Notes: generated by a model not told the origin, from the letters alone. 64,000 bases of DNA from Pseudoalteromonas sp. A25 (GCF_009176705.1 NZ_AP021846.1:3716001-3780000), one strand, 5' to 3'. Positions 22,944 through 32,019 are shown, numbered from the stretch's first letter. Numbers and translations: made by a program.

Positions 22944-23783
22944 TTACGCTTTAGAAGCCATCCGCGTTTGTACTTTATCAAACGCATGCGTCAGATACGT
23001 ATCACTTGCCTGCACGCCAAAGTAGCGCGTTAGTAAAGTTCGCAGCTGTGTAACATCAGCTATCACTTGCTCTGTTTGAGTATCTGTTTGCTCGTTGGTA
23101 TAAATAAAGCAATTGTTGCGAATCAAATAGCGCTGCCCATCTTCAATGCGTGATACAACTAAGTTATTCACAAAAGCGGCGTCAGGATGTTGATGACTAT
23201 AAAAGTGGCCGACTTCGCAATCGCTCTCAAATACTTGTGCCAAATCGATTTGATACAAAGCGATAGCCTCTGGCACATTTTGCGCAATAGTCACAAGCCC
23301 CTCACTACAGGTGACCTGATATTGATTTACACCTTCAATCACAATTTGACTGCGGTCGATCTCAATAGGAATAATCGGTGCTTTTACACCAAACCCGACT
23401 TCAATCGTATAGGTCTTTTCGCCAAAGCACAGTAAGGTTACACGATGCGTACGAGGATTGTCTGCTCGTCCATTTAACATTACTCGCGCCAACGCTGGCC
23501 TTACGTCATAACCGAGTGCCTCTAACACTAAATACATGATCCGGTTATGTTCAAAGCAATACCCGCCTTGGCGTTTGGTGACTAACCTTTCAAACAATGA
23601 CTCTGCCTCAAGTGATAAGTAAATACCTTGCATCGCGTTAATGCTGCTAAAGCTGAAGGTTGCTAAATGTTGCTGCTGTAATTGTTCGACGAGCTCAAAA
23701 CTACCAATGGGGGCGGTGAGTTTTAAGCTTTCTAAATAGTGTTTTATATAGCTTGGCAAAGTGTGAGTGTGTGTATTTAACAT
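22944..23783 (-). CDS. Arylamine N-acetyltransferase (NAT) with Glu in place of catalytic Asp
   Basis: NAT enzymes transfer acetyl from acetyl-CoA to aromatic amines and hydrazines through a Cys-His-Asp triad. The 279-residue protein has the nucleophile in RQGGYCFEHN (C76) and the histidine in RTHRVTL (H113). The third position, normally DVGFG, reads EVGFG here (E128, codon GAA), a change of the triad acid from Asp to Glu. The remaining fold looks intact and there is no frame damage, so the enzyme may work with altered kinetics or be a specialised paralogue. It is divergent from rimJ with about 143 bp between the starts. The physiological substrate cannot be told from the neighbourhood. Confidence 0.85.
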   Translation of the reverse strand: MLNTHTHTLPSYIKHYLESLKLTAPIGSFELVEQLQQQHLATFSFSSINAMQGIYLSLEAESLFERLVTKRQGGYCFEHNRIMYLVLEALGYDVRPALARVMLNGRADNPRTHRVTLLCFGEKTYTIEVGFGVKAPIIPIEIDRSQIVIEGVNQYQVTCSEGLVTIAQNVPEAIALYQIDLAQVFESDCEVGHFYSHQHPDAAFVNNLVVSRIEDGQRYLIRNNCFIYTNEQTDTQTEQVIADVTQLRTLLTRYFGVQASDTYLTHAFDKVQTRMASKA

Positions 23784-23926
23784 TGTTATGTCCTTGAGTA
23801 TGTGTCAGTCTGTTTGCCAAGATAAAAGCTAAAGTTAAGTTGAGGTCAATATTTTTTTTGTGCCTTTTTCTGAGATTAGGCATACTAGGTTTCAACTGTA
23901 AAAGACTAACATTAATTACAAAAAAC

Positions 23927-24484
23927 ATGACATTAGAAACAGATAGGCTATTCATCAAGAGACCTGAAGTCGGCTTTGCTCATGCCGTTGCATCGTTTTA
24001 TACAAGAAATAAAACCTTCTTTGCTCTTTCTCAACCAGCGCGAGATGAGTATTTTTTCACTCGTGAATATTGGCATGAGAATTTGGCAAATTTACAAACA
24101 AGTTTTGCAAATAATACCCAGTATCAGTTTTATCTTTTTGAAAAAAACAATCCTGACATCATAATTGGCCAAACTAACATTTCGGGTATTCAAAGAGGAC
24201 CATTCCAAGCTTGTTTTCTCGGTTATCAACTTGATGAACAAAAAAATGGTTTAGGCTTGATGAATGAAGCACTTGATAGTGTGATCACATGGCTTTTTCA
24301 AGAAAAGCACATGCATCGAATTATGGCTAACTACATGCCATCCAACGAAAGAAGTGCCTCACTTCTAAAAGCGCTAGGCTTTTCAGTAGAAGGTTATGCT
24401 CGAGATTACTTACATTTAAACGGTCAATGGCAGGACCACATCTTAACCGCGCTTATTAATGATGAATATAGTGCAAAAGGTTAG
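23927..24484 (+). CDS. rimJ: Ribosomal protein S5-alanine N-acetyltransferase RimJ-like
   Basis: This 185-residue GNAT protein closely follows E. coli RimJ (194 residues), which acetylates the N-terminal alanine of ribosomal protein S5. Diagnostic segments are MTLETDRLFIKRP at the start, IIGQTNISGIQRGPFQACFLGYQ (about residues 78-100), KNGLGLMNEAL in the acetyl-CoA loop, and HRIMANYMPSNERSASLL with DYLHLNGQWQDHILTAL at the end. I chose the ATG giving MTLETDRL; 29 upstream codons in frame read as AT-rich non-family sequence. No strong ribosome-binding site is visible. It is followed by unannotated DNA and a MITE copy. Confidence 0.88.
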   Translation: MTLETDRLFIKRPEVGFAHAVASFYTRNKTFFALSQPARDEYFFTREYWHENLANLQTSFANNTQYQFYLFEKNNPDIIIGQTNISGIQRGPFQACFLGYQLDEQKNGLGLMNEALDSVITWLFQEKHMHRIMANYMPSNERSASLLKALGFSVEGYARDYLHLNGQWQDHILTALINDEYSAKG

Positions 24485-24603
24485 CGACTTGAGTGAAGCG
24501 AATACGCTCTTTTTGCGCAAGGTGAAGTGAGCCGTTCTAACAATCGCTGAGGGATTCACTAACGACCGCCACGAGACTCACAACGCCAGAAGGCACTTCG
24601 CTT
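24485..24603. other. Non-coding stretch between rimJ and the MITE
   Basis: About 120 bp with no convincing reading frame, terminator or promoter. It is somewhat GC-richer than its flanks and carries several GCG/CGC words, possibly remains of older repeat DNA. Confidence 0.3.
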
Positions 24604-24765
24604 ATACCAGTCCGCTTAACTAAGTAGTCTATTTTGAAGCAAGAAAACCTTGTCGATAGCAAGGCAAAAATTTCGTTATTTAGTTGTTCTAAATGAGAAG
24701 TTTTTTACGCAGCTGTCGTCAGGTTTAATCCTTCAAAAGGATTAAGTGTTATTGCGGATTGGTAT
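24604..24765 (+). repeat. MITE-like element, copy 1 (162 bp)
   Basis: It is the same length as the element at 46782-46943 and differs by about seven single bases by eye. It starts ATACCAGTCCGC and ends GCGGATTGGTAT, 12-bp terminal inverted repeats with one mismatch in this copy. Internal short hairpins are CCTTG...CAAGG and TTAATCCTT...AGGATTAA. It encodes no protein. The pattern is that of a non-autonomous miniature inverted-repeat element; no transposase is present in the window. Confidence 0.85.
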
Positions 24766-24796
24766 TATACCTACCTTGCCCCAAATTTCAGGCATT

Positions 24797-24824
24797 AAAA
24801 AAGGCCACCGAAGTGACCTTTTTT
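24797..24824 (-). terminator. Terminator of tuf
   Basis: Twelve-bp arms AAAAAAGGTCAC / GTGGCCTTTTTT (one G-U pair) close a TTCG loop on the minus strand, 28 nt after the tuf stop. A strong classical terminator. Confidence 0.92.
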
Positions 24825-24852
24825 ACAATGCTTATTGCATCACTATTGTTGA

Positions 24853-26037
24853 TTACTCAACGATAGTTGCTACAACACCAGCACCAACTGTACGGCCACC
24901 TTCACGGATAGCGAAACGTAGACCTTCGTCCATCGCGATTGGTACGATTAGGTCAACAGTCATCTTGATGTTGTCACCTGGCATTACCATTTCTACGCCT
25001 TCTGGTAACTCAACGTTACCTGTTACGTCAGTTGTACGGAAGTAGAACTGTGGACGGTAGCCTTTGAAGAATGGCGTGTGACGACCACCTTCATCTTTAG
25101 AAAGTACGTATACTTCTGAAGTGAACTTCGTGTGAGGTGTGATTGAACCAGGCTTCGCTAGTACTTGACCACGCTCAACTTCGTCACGCTTAGTACCACG
25201 TAGAAGTGCACCAATGTTCTCACCCGCACGACCTTCGTCTAGAAGCTTACGGAACATCTCAACACCTGTACAAGTTGTCTTCGTTGTATCTTTGATACCT
25301 ACGATTTCAACTTCGTCGTTCACGTTGATGATACCCGCTTCAACACGACCTGTTACTACTGTACCACGACCCTGGATTGAGAATACGTCTTCGATAGGCA
25401 TGATGAATGGCTTATCGATGTCACGCTCTGGCTCTGGGATGTAAGTGTCTAGTGCTTCTGCAAGCTCAACAATTTTGTCTTCCCACTCTTTCTCGCCTTC
25501 TAACGCCTTAAGCGCAGAACCTTGGATTAGAGGTAGGTCATCACCTGGGAAGTCATACTCAGAAAGTAGTTCACGTACTTCCATCTCTACTAGCTCTAGA
25601 AGCTCTTCGTCGTCAACCATGTCACATTTGTTCATGAATACGATGATGTAAGGTACACCAACCTGACGAGAAAGTAGGATGTGCTCACGTGTTTGAGGCA
25701 TAGGACCGTCAGTAGCAGCAACTACTAGGATCGCGCCGTCCATCTGTGCAGCACCAGTGATCATGTTTTTAACATAGTCAGCGTGTCCTGGACAGTCTAC
25801 GTGTGCGTAGTGACGAGTTGGTGTATCGTACTCAACGTGTGAAGTTGAGATTGTGATACCACGCTCACGCTCTTCTGGAGCGTTATCGATTGATGCGAAG
25901 TCTTTTGCTTCACCACCGTATACTTTTGCAAGTACGTTAGTGATTGCTGCTGTTAGAGTTGTTTTACCGTGGTCAACGTGGCCGATTGTACCAACGTTTA
26001 CGTGTGGTTTTACGCGTTCAAACTTTTCTTTTGCCAT
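24853..26037 (-). CDS. tuf: Translation elongation factor Tu
   Basis: EF-Tu delivers aminoacyl-tRNA to the ribosome as a GTP complex. The 394-residue protein (E. coli 394) carries [10 protein letters not shown] (residues 19-28), [12 protein letters not shown] and NKCD, then the two beta-barrel domains. An AGGTT ribosome-binding site lies upstream. It is last in the tRNA Thr-Tyr-Gly-Thr block, the same order as thrU-tyrU-glyT-thrT-tufB in E. coli, so this is the tufB-type locus and a second copy in a str operon elsewhere is likely. Unlike E. coli, secE does not follow it. Confidence 0.98.
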   Translation of the reverse strand: MAKEKFERVKPHVNVGTIGHVDHGKTTLTAAITNVLAKVYGGEAKDFASIDNAPEERERGITISTSHVEYDTPTRHYAHVDCPGHADYVKNMITGAAQMDGAILVVAATDGPMPQTREHILLSRQVGVPYIIVFMNKCDMVDDEELLELVEMEVRELLSEYDFPGDDLPLIQGSALKALEGEKEWEDKIVELAEALDTYIPEPERDIDKPFIMPIEDVFSIQGRGTVVTGRVEAGIINVNDEVEIVGIKDTTKTTCTGVEMFRKLLDEGRAGENIGALLRGTKRDEVERGQVLAKPGSITPHTKFTSEVYVLSKDEGGRHTPFFKGYRPQFYFRTTDVTGNVELPEGVEMVMPGDNIKMTVDLIVPIAMDEGLRFAIREGGRTVGAGVVATIVE

Positions 26038-26163
26038 GACGGAACCTATCAGTTTTGTGTATCTAGATTACATATAAAAATAACCCGCCATACGCGAGCT
26101 AAGATTATTCTTTCAAGTTTTTAATGACAAATCAAAGGAAGTATTTGGGAAGATTCTTGAGAC

Positions 26164-26239
26164 TGGTGCTGATAGGCAGATTTGAACTGCCGACCTCACC
26201 CTTACCAAGGGTGCGCTCTACCAACTGAGCTATATCAGC
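26164..26239 (-). tRNA. tRNA-Thr (anticodon GGT)
   Basis: A cloverleaf with acceptor GCTGATA/TATCAGC, discriminator A, encoded CCA and anticodon loop TTGGTAA. By eye it is almost identical to E. coli thrT. It is the last tRNA before tuf. Confidence 0.97.
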
Positions 26240-26251
26240 ACACCAGAATAC

Positions 26252-26326
<75 letters not shown>

Positions 26327-26370
26327 TTTAGGAACCTGTTCTTAACTACCTCGAACCGTCAAGAATAAAG

Positions 26371-26455
26371 TGGTGGAGGGGGCTGGATTCGAACCAGCGA
26401 AGGCAGTGCCGTCAGATTTACAGTCTGATCCCTTTGGCCGCTCGGGAACCCCTCC
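26371..26455 (-). tRNA. tRNA-Tyr (anticodon GTA)
   Basis: A class II tRNA with a long variable arm, acceptor GGAGGGG/CCCCTCC, discriminator A, encoded CCA and anticodon GTA in loop CTGTAAA. It corresponds to tyrU. Confidence 0.97.
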
Positions 26456-26502
26456 ACGAAACAATTCTTTCCTAAAGCACCTGCATATTGCAGTGTAAAA
26501 AA

Positions 26503-26578
<76 letters not shown>

Positions 26579-26599
26579 ACTGCTTTAGTACGGGGCGAG

Positions 26600-26628
26600 A
26601 TTCTAGAGCAAGGTTTAGGGCGATGCAA
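26600..26628 (-). promoter_or_regulatory. Promoter of the tRNA-tuf operon
   Basis: -35 TTGCAT, 17-bp spacer, -10 TAGAAT, then a GC-rich discriminator (CTCGCCCCG) before the first tRNA. GC-rich discriminators are typical of stable-RNA promoters under stringent control by ppGpp/DksA; that regulation is inferred. Confidence 0.8.
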
Positions 26629-26699
26629 CAACAATCTGCAAAAAATTGATAAATTCTTGCCTAAGTGCTCACATTTGCGGCAATAGTGCGCTAATACAT

Positions 26700-27404
26700 T
26701 CAAATTTGAATGCTTTTACGCCAGAATGCTAAGCCCTGCAACACTAAAAAATCATGATATCGTGCGTCACAATTCAATTGCTGGGAAATTAATTCACCAT
26801 ACCCACCAGCACAGATGACCTTCAAATTGCCTTTGTCGTCTCCAACTTGCTCAATAGCAGCATAGACAGCACCTAAAGTCGCCACTAGTGCGCCGTTTTT
26901 AACCGCGTTAGGGGTGTTTTTTCCAAGCTCATTGGCAAAAGGGCTCTGATGATCGCTAAATACTTTCTGCGTATTGGCTACCAAACTATCAATCATCATA
27001 TCTAACCCTGGTAAGATCCATCCCCCTAGGTGGTGTCCTTCGGCGTTCAGAATATCCACTTTTGATGCTGTGCCCGAATCAACTATTACGCAATTTTGTT
27101 TAGGGTATAAGTTGTAGCATGCAACAACAGTCAACCACCTATCGATACCAAGGTTGTGATAATGTTCATAAGCACATTGCAATGGTCCCAAATTAGGCGT
27201 TACATACGCCTGTATTACATCAATACCCAACGCTTGAGCTTTATCTATGTAAGGTGATAATGCATCCGACTTACCTACTTGGGCCACCAGCACCTCTGAT
27301 ATATCAGCCCAAGGCACTTGCTCATCAGATATAATTTGAATATCGTCATCACGCGCAATAGCCAACTTTACCGCAGTATTGCCCACATCAATTAATAAGC
27401 GCAT
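26700..27404 (-). CDS. coaX: Type III pantothenate kinase
   Basis: CoaX phosphorylates pantothenate, the first step of coenzyme A synthesis. The 234-residue ASKHA-fold protein shows the phosphate loop DVGNTAVKLA (residues 6-15), GIDRWLTVVA (residues 85-94) and the DSGTASKVD motif (near residue 109). Its ATG overlaps the birA stop codon by one base (TAATG), so translation is coupled. The birA-coaX pair is common in gammaproteobacteria that lack the coaA-type kinase. It is followed by about 70 nt and then the tRNA promoter. Confidence 0.95.
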   Translation of the reverse strand: MRLLIDVGNTAVKLAIARDDDIQIISDEQVPWADISEVLVAQVGKSDALSPYIDKAQALGIDVIQAYVTPNLGPLQCAYEHYHNLGIDRWLTVVACYNLYPKQNCVIVDSGTASKVDILNAEGHHLGGWILPGLDMMIDSLVANTQKVFSDHQSPFANELGKNTPNAVKNGALVATLGAVYAAIEQVGDDKGNLKVICAGGYGELISQQLNCDARYHDFLVLQGLAFWRKSIQI

Positions 27405-28393
27405 TATTCATCCTTACGCAGTGAAATTTCACCACCAAAATAACTTTTTAACACGCCGTCTTGGCGCAGTACGATACCACCTTGCTCATCAATACCCTCA
27501 CACACACCCCGCCACTGACGTTGTCCTGTGCTAAGAGTGACCATCTCGCCGACAAAGGCATTGAGTGAATTCCATTGCGCGCTCATCTGAGTAAGCCCAC
27601 TAAGTTGATATTTCGCTAAGCGTGCAGCTAATCGTTGAGTCAGCACGGCAACCAACTGATTCTTGTCTATGCTACCGACATGGCTTGATAAGTCGGTCCA
27701 AGGCTGATTTATTTGCGCTGATGCCCCATCTGGCATCAATAAATTAATGCCAATACCAATGACTAAATGACAGGGCCCCTCAACCTGGCCATCCAGTTCA
27801 ACCAACACCCCAGCCAATTTCTTATTGTTAAGGTAGATATCATTTGGCCACTTCAGTGCCACATCTAAGTTATAGAGCACCTTGATTGCATCATATACCG
27901 CCAATCCAACCGCAATAGACACGCCCATTGCCGCCTGCAATCCATCATCTAAGCGCCAATAATAGCTGTAATAAAGATTCGCCCCAAATGGTGATTGCCA
28001 AGTACGTCCCCGTCGCCCGCGTCCTGCTTGTTGCATCTCAGAAACGAGGATTTGCCCAGACTTCAAGGGCTGTCCATTTTGAACTCGGCGCATCAACTCA
28101 CTATTTGTCGAATCTATAATAGCCTCAACTTCCACCAAGTTATCGCACTCTAAATGTGCTAGCTGCTCAATAATTTGTGTTTTTTCCAGCAAAGGTAAGC
28201 TGTGGTTTAAACAATACCCTTTACCACTGACGGTAAAAATATCAATGCCCATTTCTTGTAGCGACGCGATATGTTTTGATACTGCGGCGCGGCTAATTCC
28301 CAGCTGCTCGCCCAACACCTGCCCCGACACAAAGCCTCCTTGGTTTAGTGCGTTTAAAATAGCTAATTTATTTCCTTCCGGTGCTTTACTCAC
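27404..28393 (-). CDS. birA: Biotin-protein ligase / biotin operon repressor BirA
   Basis: BirA activates biotin to biotinyl-AMP, attaches it to the carrier protein of acetyl-CoA carboxylase, and represses the biotin genes. The 329-residue protein has an N-terminal winged-helix domain (NKLAILNALNQGG...LGEQLGISRAAVSKHIASLQ, residues 7-46), so it should bind DNA, then the ligase core with AGRGRRGRTW (about residues 123-132), KWPNDIY and the C-terminal SH3-like domain. I chose a GTG start encoding MSKAPEGNK because a perfect AAGGAG lies 6 nt upstream; an ATG 11 codons earlier has no such site. The GTG overlaps the murB stop by 8 nt. Confidence 0.95.
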   Translation of the reverse strand: MSKAPEGNKLAILNALNQGGFVSGQVLGEQLGISRAAVSKHIASLQEMGIDIFTVSGKGYCLNHSLPLLEKTQIIEQLAHLECDNLVEVEAIIDSTNSELMRRVQNGQPLKSGQILVSEMQQAGRGRRGRTWQSPFGANLYYSYYWRLDDGLQAAMGVSIAVGLAVYDAIKVLYNLDVALKWPNDIYLNNKKLAGVLVELDGQVEGPCHLVIGIGINLLMPDGASAQINQPWTDLSSHVGSIDKNQLVAVLTQRLAARLAKYQLSGLTQMSAQWNSLNAFVGEMVTLSTGQRQWRGVCEGIDEQGGIVLRQDGVLKSYFGGEISLRKDE

Positions 28394-29399
28394 ACACAAC
28401 TCCTTGAATATGCACTTCGTTATCATGGCCGAGTAAACGTACTTCGTGCTCTAACCTTACTGCAAATCTTTCCCATACTTGCTGCTGAATATACTTAATC
28501 ATCGTGACTAACTCATCTGCACTACCGTTACCTTGGTTAACCAGCACCAATGCTTGCTGGTGATACACCGCTATGCCACCTATTTGATGTCCTTTAAGTC
28601 CTGCTTGTTCTATCAACCATCCAGCCGCTAGTTTTTGCTGAGCATCATTAACATAATAAGTAGGTATATCAGCAAATTGCTGCTTTAACTTACTCGCATG
28701 CTCATTACTCACCACGGGGTTTTTGAAAAAGCTGCCTGCATTTGCCAGCACACTGGGATCAGGTAGTTTACTTTGCCTGATAGCAATCACTGCCTGACAC
28801 ACCTGCCAAGCACTAGGGTGGGTATGTTTGAGGTGTTGCAATGGTCCGTAGCTAAGTTCAGGCTGCCATTGTTTAGTTATTTTTAAGCCCACCTGTGTGA
28901 TCACAAAACAACCCTTTAATGCATGCTTAAAGATTGAGTCGCGATAGCCAAACTGACATTGCTCTGTGTTGAGCCTCACTCGTTGTTTTGTTTTTATATC
29001 AAACCCTTCAACATACTCAACGAACTTTGCCAGTTCCACACCATAAGCACCGATATTTTGCACTGGCGCAGCGCCCACTGTGCCTGGTATGAGGGCTAGG
29101 TTTTCTAGCCCTGCAATCCCCTTTTCAAGCAACTGTAGCACCAGTTGATGCCAATTTTCTCCTGCACCCACCTCAATTGACCAGTACTCGTCATGCTCAT
29201 GAATGGCTATGCCTTTAAGCCCTAGTTTGATCACCACCCCGGCAAAGTCCTCAATAAAAACGCTATTGCTACCCTCTCCAAGTAAACAAAATGGCTTTGA
29301 AAAATCTATCTCCATGAGTTGCTGCCAACGAGAGATTGTTATTAGCTGCAAACACTGGCTGGGTAACGCAAAGGTATGTAGAGACTGTAAAGCGTGCAC
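28386..29399 (-). CDS. murB: UDP-N-acetylenolpyruvoylglucosamine reductase
   Basis: MurB is the FAD-dependent enzyme that reduces enolpyruvyl-UDP-GlcNAc to UDP-MurNAc in peptidoglycan synthesis. The 337-residue protein (E. coli 342) is the type I form: FAD-binding LLGEGSNSVF (about residues 38-47), VGAGENWHQLV, IPGTVGAAPVQNIGAYG and the catalytic GSFFKNPVVS (near residue 231) are visible. It starts with GTG (MHALQSLHTFALP). It heads a murB-birA-coaX run with overlapping genes, likely one transcript. Confidence 0.97.
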   Translation of the reverse strand: MHALQSLHTFALPSQCLQLITISRWQQLMEIDFSKPFCLLGEGSNSVFIEDFAGVVIKLGLKGIAIHEHDEYWSIEVGAGENWHQLVLQLLEKGIAGLENLALIPGTVGAAPVQNIGAYGVELAKFVEYVEGFDIKTKQRVRLNTEQCQFGYRDSIFKHALKGCFVITQVGLKITKQWQPELSYGPLQHLKHTHPSAWQVCQAVIAIRQSKLPDPSVLANAGSFFKNPVVSNEHASKLKQQFADIPTYYVNDAQQKLAAGWLIEQAGLKGHQIGGIAVYHQQALVLVNQGNGSADELVTMIKYIQQQVWERFAVRLEHEVRLLGHDNEVHIQGVVCE

Positions 29400-29530
29400 T
29401 CGATGGCCTTAACAAATAATCTAAGTTGCGCTAGTTTACCTGATCACTTCACTAGGCGCATCCATGTGTGATCTTCTCAGCAAGCGTGTTATAACATGCG
29501 CACTAACACTCAATAATGAGCAAGGATATT

Positions 29531-31375
29531 ATGAAATTAACTGCCTTCGCGACCAGCTTAGCCCTGGCCGGACTCTCACATACTGTTATGGCAACCGCTG
29601 TTGACCAACATACTTACGCCAACCTCAATGATGTGATCTCCACGCACTTACATTTAGATTTAGATGTAGATTTTGCTGATAAGCAACTCGAAGGCTTTGT
29701 TGAGCACACATTAGCATGGCAAAATGCCAGCGCACGCACCTTAGTGCTTGATACCCGTGACTTAGAAATCGACAAAGTTATGTACCAAGGTCGCAATGGA
29801 CAATGGCACAAAGCCAATTTTTCTCTTGCAAAGCGTGATGATGTAAAAGGTGCCAAGCTCACCATTACATTCAACGAACAAGCTAAAAAAGCACGCATTT
29901 ACTACAATAGTTTGCCAAAAGCATCTGGCCTGCAATGGCTAACCCCTGTGCAGACAGCAAGTAAAACGCATCCATTTATGTACAGCCAATCACAAGCTAT
30001 CCACGCACGCAGTTGGATCCCAGTACAAGACACACCCGCGATGCGTGTTACCTACTCTGCACGCATTCAAACACCAGATGATGTGCGCGCAGTAATGAGT
30101 GCTGACAACAGCGGTGCACTCATTAAAGATGGTGACTATTGGTTTGATATGCCACAAGCGATCCCACCTTACCTCATTGCAATTGGTGCTGGTAACTTAG
30201 AATATAAAGAAATGTCGCATCAGACGGCGATTTTTGCTGAGCCACAAATACTTGACGCATCGGTTGCTGAGTTTAACGACACACAAACCATGATCAACAA
30301 AACCAACGCCATGTATGGTGAATATGCTTGGGGCCGCTACGACTTATTAATGCTGCCGCCAAGTTTCCCATTTGGTGGTATGGAAAATCCTCGCTTATCT
30401 TTTATCACCCCAACAGTCGTTGCCGGTGATAAAAGTTTAGTAAACCTTATTGCTCATGAACTGGCACACTCTTGGTCTGGTAACTTAGTGACTAATGCCA
30501 CATGGGAAGATTTATGGCTTAACGAAGGTTTCACCTCATATGTTGAAAACCGTATTATGGAAGAAGTTTTTGGTCGCGAGCGCGCAGTCATGGAACAAGC
30601 ACTGGATGCGGCAGGTTTAAAAGAGTTACTCAAAACCATCGACGAGCCGGATACGCGCCTCAATTTAAAACTTAATGGCCGTGATCCTGACGATGCATTT
30701 AGCTCTGTGCCTTATACTAAAGGGCAATTATTCTTAATGTATTTAGAAGAAAAATTTGGCCGCGAGAAATTTGATGAGTTCGTTAAAGGATATTTTAAAA
30801 CATACTCATTTAAATCTCTGACAACGGCTGAGTTTGTTCAGTACCTCAATAAGCATTTACTAGAAAAACACCCAGGCGTTGTTAGTTTAGAAAAAGCAAA
30901 AGAGTGGATCTTCGCACCAGGTTTACCTAGTGATGCACCCAATCCAACATCTGATGCATTCGAGAAAGTCGATGCACTGACTCAAGCGTGGCTAAAAGGT
31001 GACAAGTCATTAACTGAGTTACCTACAGATCAATGGACAGTCCATGAGTGGTTACACTTTATCAATAACCTACCCAGAGATTTGGACGTTACACGCATGG
31101 CTGAGCTAGACAATGCCTTTAACTTAACTCACTCAACAAATGCTGAACGTGCTTTTGCTTGGTATATGCTTGCGGTTGGCAATGGCTACGAGGCAATCTA
31201 CCCTGCACTTGAAAAGCACCTCACCAGTATTGGTCGTCGAAAACTCATTGTTCGCCTGTACAAAGCACTGGTTGAAAATGGCAAACGTGATTGGGCCTAC
31301 GATGTGTATCAAAAAGCACGCCCGGGTTATCACTCACTTGCACAAGGTTCAATTGACGCTATTTTCAAAAAATAG
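29531..31375 (+). CDS. M1-family aminopeptidase (leukotriene A4 hydrolase-like), exported
   Basis: This is a zinc aminopeptidase of 614 residues with a signal peptide MKLTAFATSLALAGLSHTVMA, so it acts in the periplasm or outside the cell. It has the substrate-binding GGMENPRLSF loop (in place of GAMEN), the zinc site HELAHSW (H309, E310, H313) with the third ligand in NEGF, and a C-terminal helical domain of the LTA4 hydrolase type. It resembles cold-active aminopeptidases of Colwellia and Pseudoalteromonas, which cleave small N-terminal residues from peptides. I chose the ATG with AAGGA 5 nt upstream; the ATG 5 codons earlier lacks a site. It probably supplies amino acids from environmental peptides. 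A strong terminator follows. Confidence 0.92.
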   Translation: MKLTAFATSLALAGLSHTVMATAVDQHTYANLNDVISTHLHLDLDVDFADKQLEGFVEHTLAWQNASARTLVLDTRDLEIDKVMYQGRNGQWHKANFSLAKRDDVKGAKLTITFNEQAKKARIYYNSLPKASGLQWLTPVQTASKTHPFMYSQSQAIHARSWIPVQDTPAMRVTYSARIQTPDDVRAVMSADNSGALIKDGDYWFDMPQAIPPYLIAIGAGNLEYKEMSHQTAIFAEPQILDASVAEFNDTQTMINKTNAMYGEYAWGRYDLLMLPPSFPFGGMENPRLSFITPTVVAGDKSLVNLIAHELAHSWSGNLVTNATWEDLWLNEGFTSYVENRIMEEVFGRERAVMEQALDAAGLKELLKTIDEPDTRLNLKLNGRDPDDAFSSVPYTKGQLFLMYLEEKFGREKFDEFVKGYFKTYSFKSLTTAEFVQYLNKHLLEKHPGVVSLEKAKEWIFAPGLPSDAPNPTSDAFEKVDALTQAWLKGDKSLTELPTDQWTVHEWLHFINNLPRDLDVTRMAELDNAFNLTHSTNAERAFAWYMLAVGNGYEAIYPALEKHLTSIGRRKLIVRLYKALVENGKRDWAYDVYQKARPGYHSLAQGSIDAIFKK

Positions 31376-31392
31376 GCGTTTAACCCCCTCTC

Positions 31393-31421
31393 AAAGGGCC
31401 TTCATTGGCCCTTTATTTTTT
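31393..31421. terminator. Terminator shared by the M1 aminopeptidase and DUF2057 genes
   Basis: Stem AAAGGGCC/GGCCCTTT with a 6-nt loop is followed by ATTTTTT on the plus strand, 17 nt after the aminopeptidase stop. The DUF2057 stop codon lies at the start of the loop, so the hairpin overlaps the end of that gene. Confidence 0.88.
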
Positions 31422-32019
31422 CTAAGAATGCTGCGCGCTGTGAATCATTCGCTTGTTGCCACCAAAACTCTAGCATTGAATACGCATCAGGGTGTGACAC
31501 TCCTTTTGGCTGGCGCACTGCGCTTACGGATGGTGTTACAGTATCGCTGGGTTGCGCGGCCAAAGAAGCGACTGGTTGGTGTTGAGTGCCATCATTGATG
31601 TTCACTGGCATTTGCTTGATATGTTGTAATGATACCACTTGATTATCTGGGCCCTGTATCTTAACACTCGGCTTTTTGGCAAATTGCTTAGCCAGTTCAA
31701 CGTCAGCAGGGCGTTTGAACAACACTTGATAGATCCCCTGCTGGCTTATCGTCATGGTCACCCAAAACGGTTCTGACTCAACCACCTCATGTTCATCATA
31801 ATCGAGTTCATACAAGTCACTATACTTAAGCTTTAGTGCGTATTTCCCTGGCGTCAGAGTTAACTCGGTAACCTTACTAAATAATGAGTGTTCCACTGCT
31901 TCATCGTTAACCTGCAGTGGGTAAAGCTCTTGTGAAAAGTTCACTGTAGCGCTGTGCGCATCCGCTAAGTAACCACTGCTCCAAAAGGCCAAGAACAAAA
32001 AAGCTGCCCGAATATTCAT
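31402..32019 (-). CDS. DUF2057 (YccT-like) exported protein
   Basis: A 205-residue secreted protein with a signal peptide (MNIRAAFLFLAFWSSGYLADAHSA). I recognise the DUF2057/YccT architecture: an N-terminal beta-rich domain (VNFSQELYPLQVND, ELTLTPGKYALKLKYSDL) and the C-terminal signature SMLEFWWQQANDSQRAAFL near the end. The chosen ATG has a GGGGA site; a TTG 5 codons up would add nothing. Family function is not firmly known; the E. coli member has been linked to curli regulation, which may be relevant because a CsgD-like regulator lies 0.7 kb away. That link is speculative. Confidence 0.8.
   Translation of the reverse strand: MNIRAAFLFLAFWSSGYLADAHSATVNFSQELYPLQVNDEAVEHSLFSKVTELTLTPGKYALKLKYSDLYELDYDEHEVVESEPFWVTMTISQQGIYQVLFKRPADVELAKQFAKKPSVKIQGPDNQVVSLQHIKQMPVNINDGTQHQPVASLAAQPSDTVTPSVSAVRQPKGVSHPDAYSMLEFWWQQANDSQRAAFLEKIKGQ

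Noticed and set aside
24485..24603. Possible small protein or RNA gene after rimJ
   Set aside because: No frame with a start and ribosome-binding site, and no promoter-terminator pair; left as unassigned DNA.
31140..31598. Plus-strand frame overlapping the end of the M1 aminopeptidase and DUF2057
   Set aside because: It runs through two well-supported genes and the terminator in another frame.
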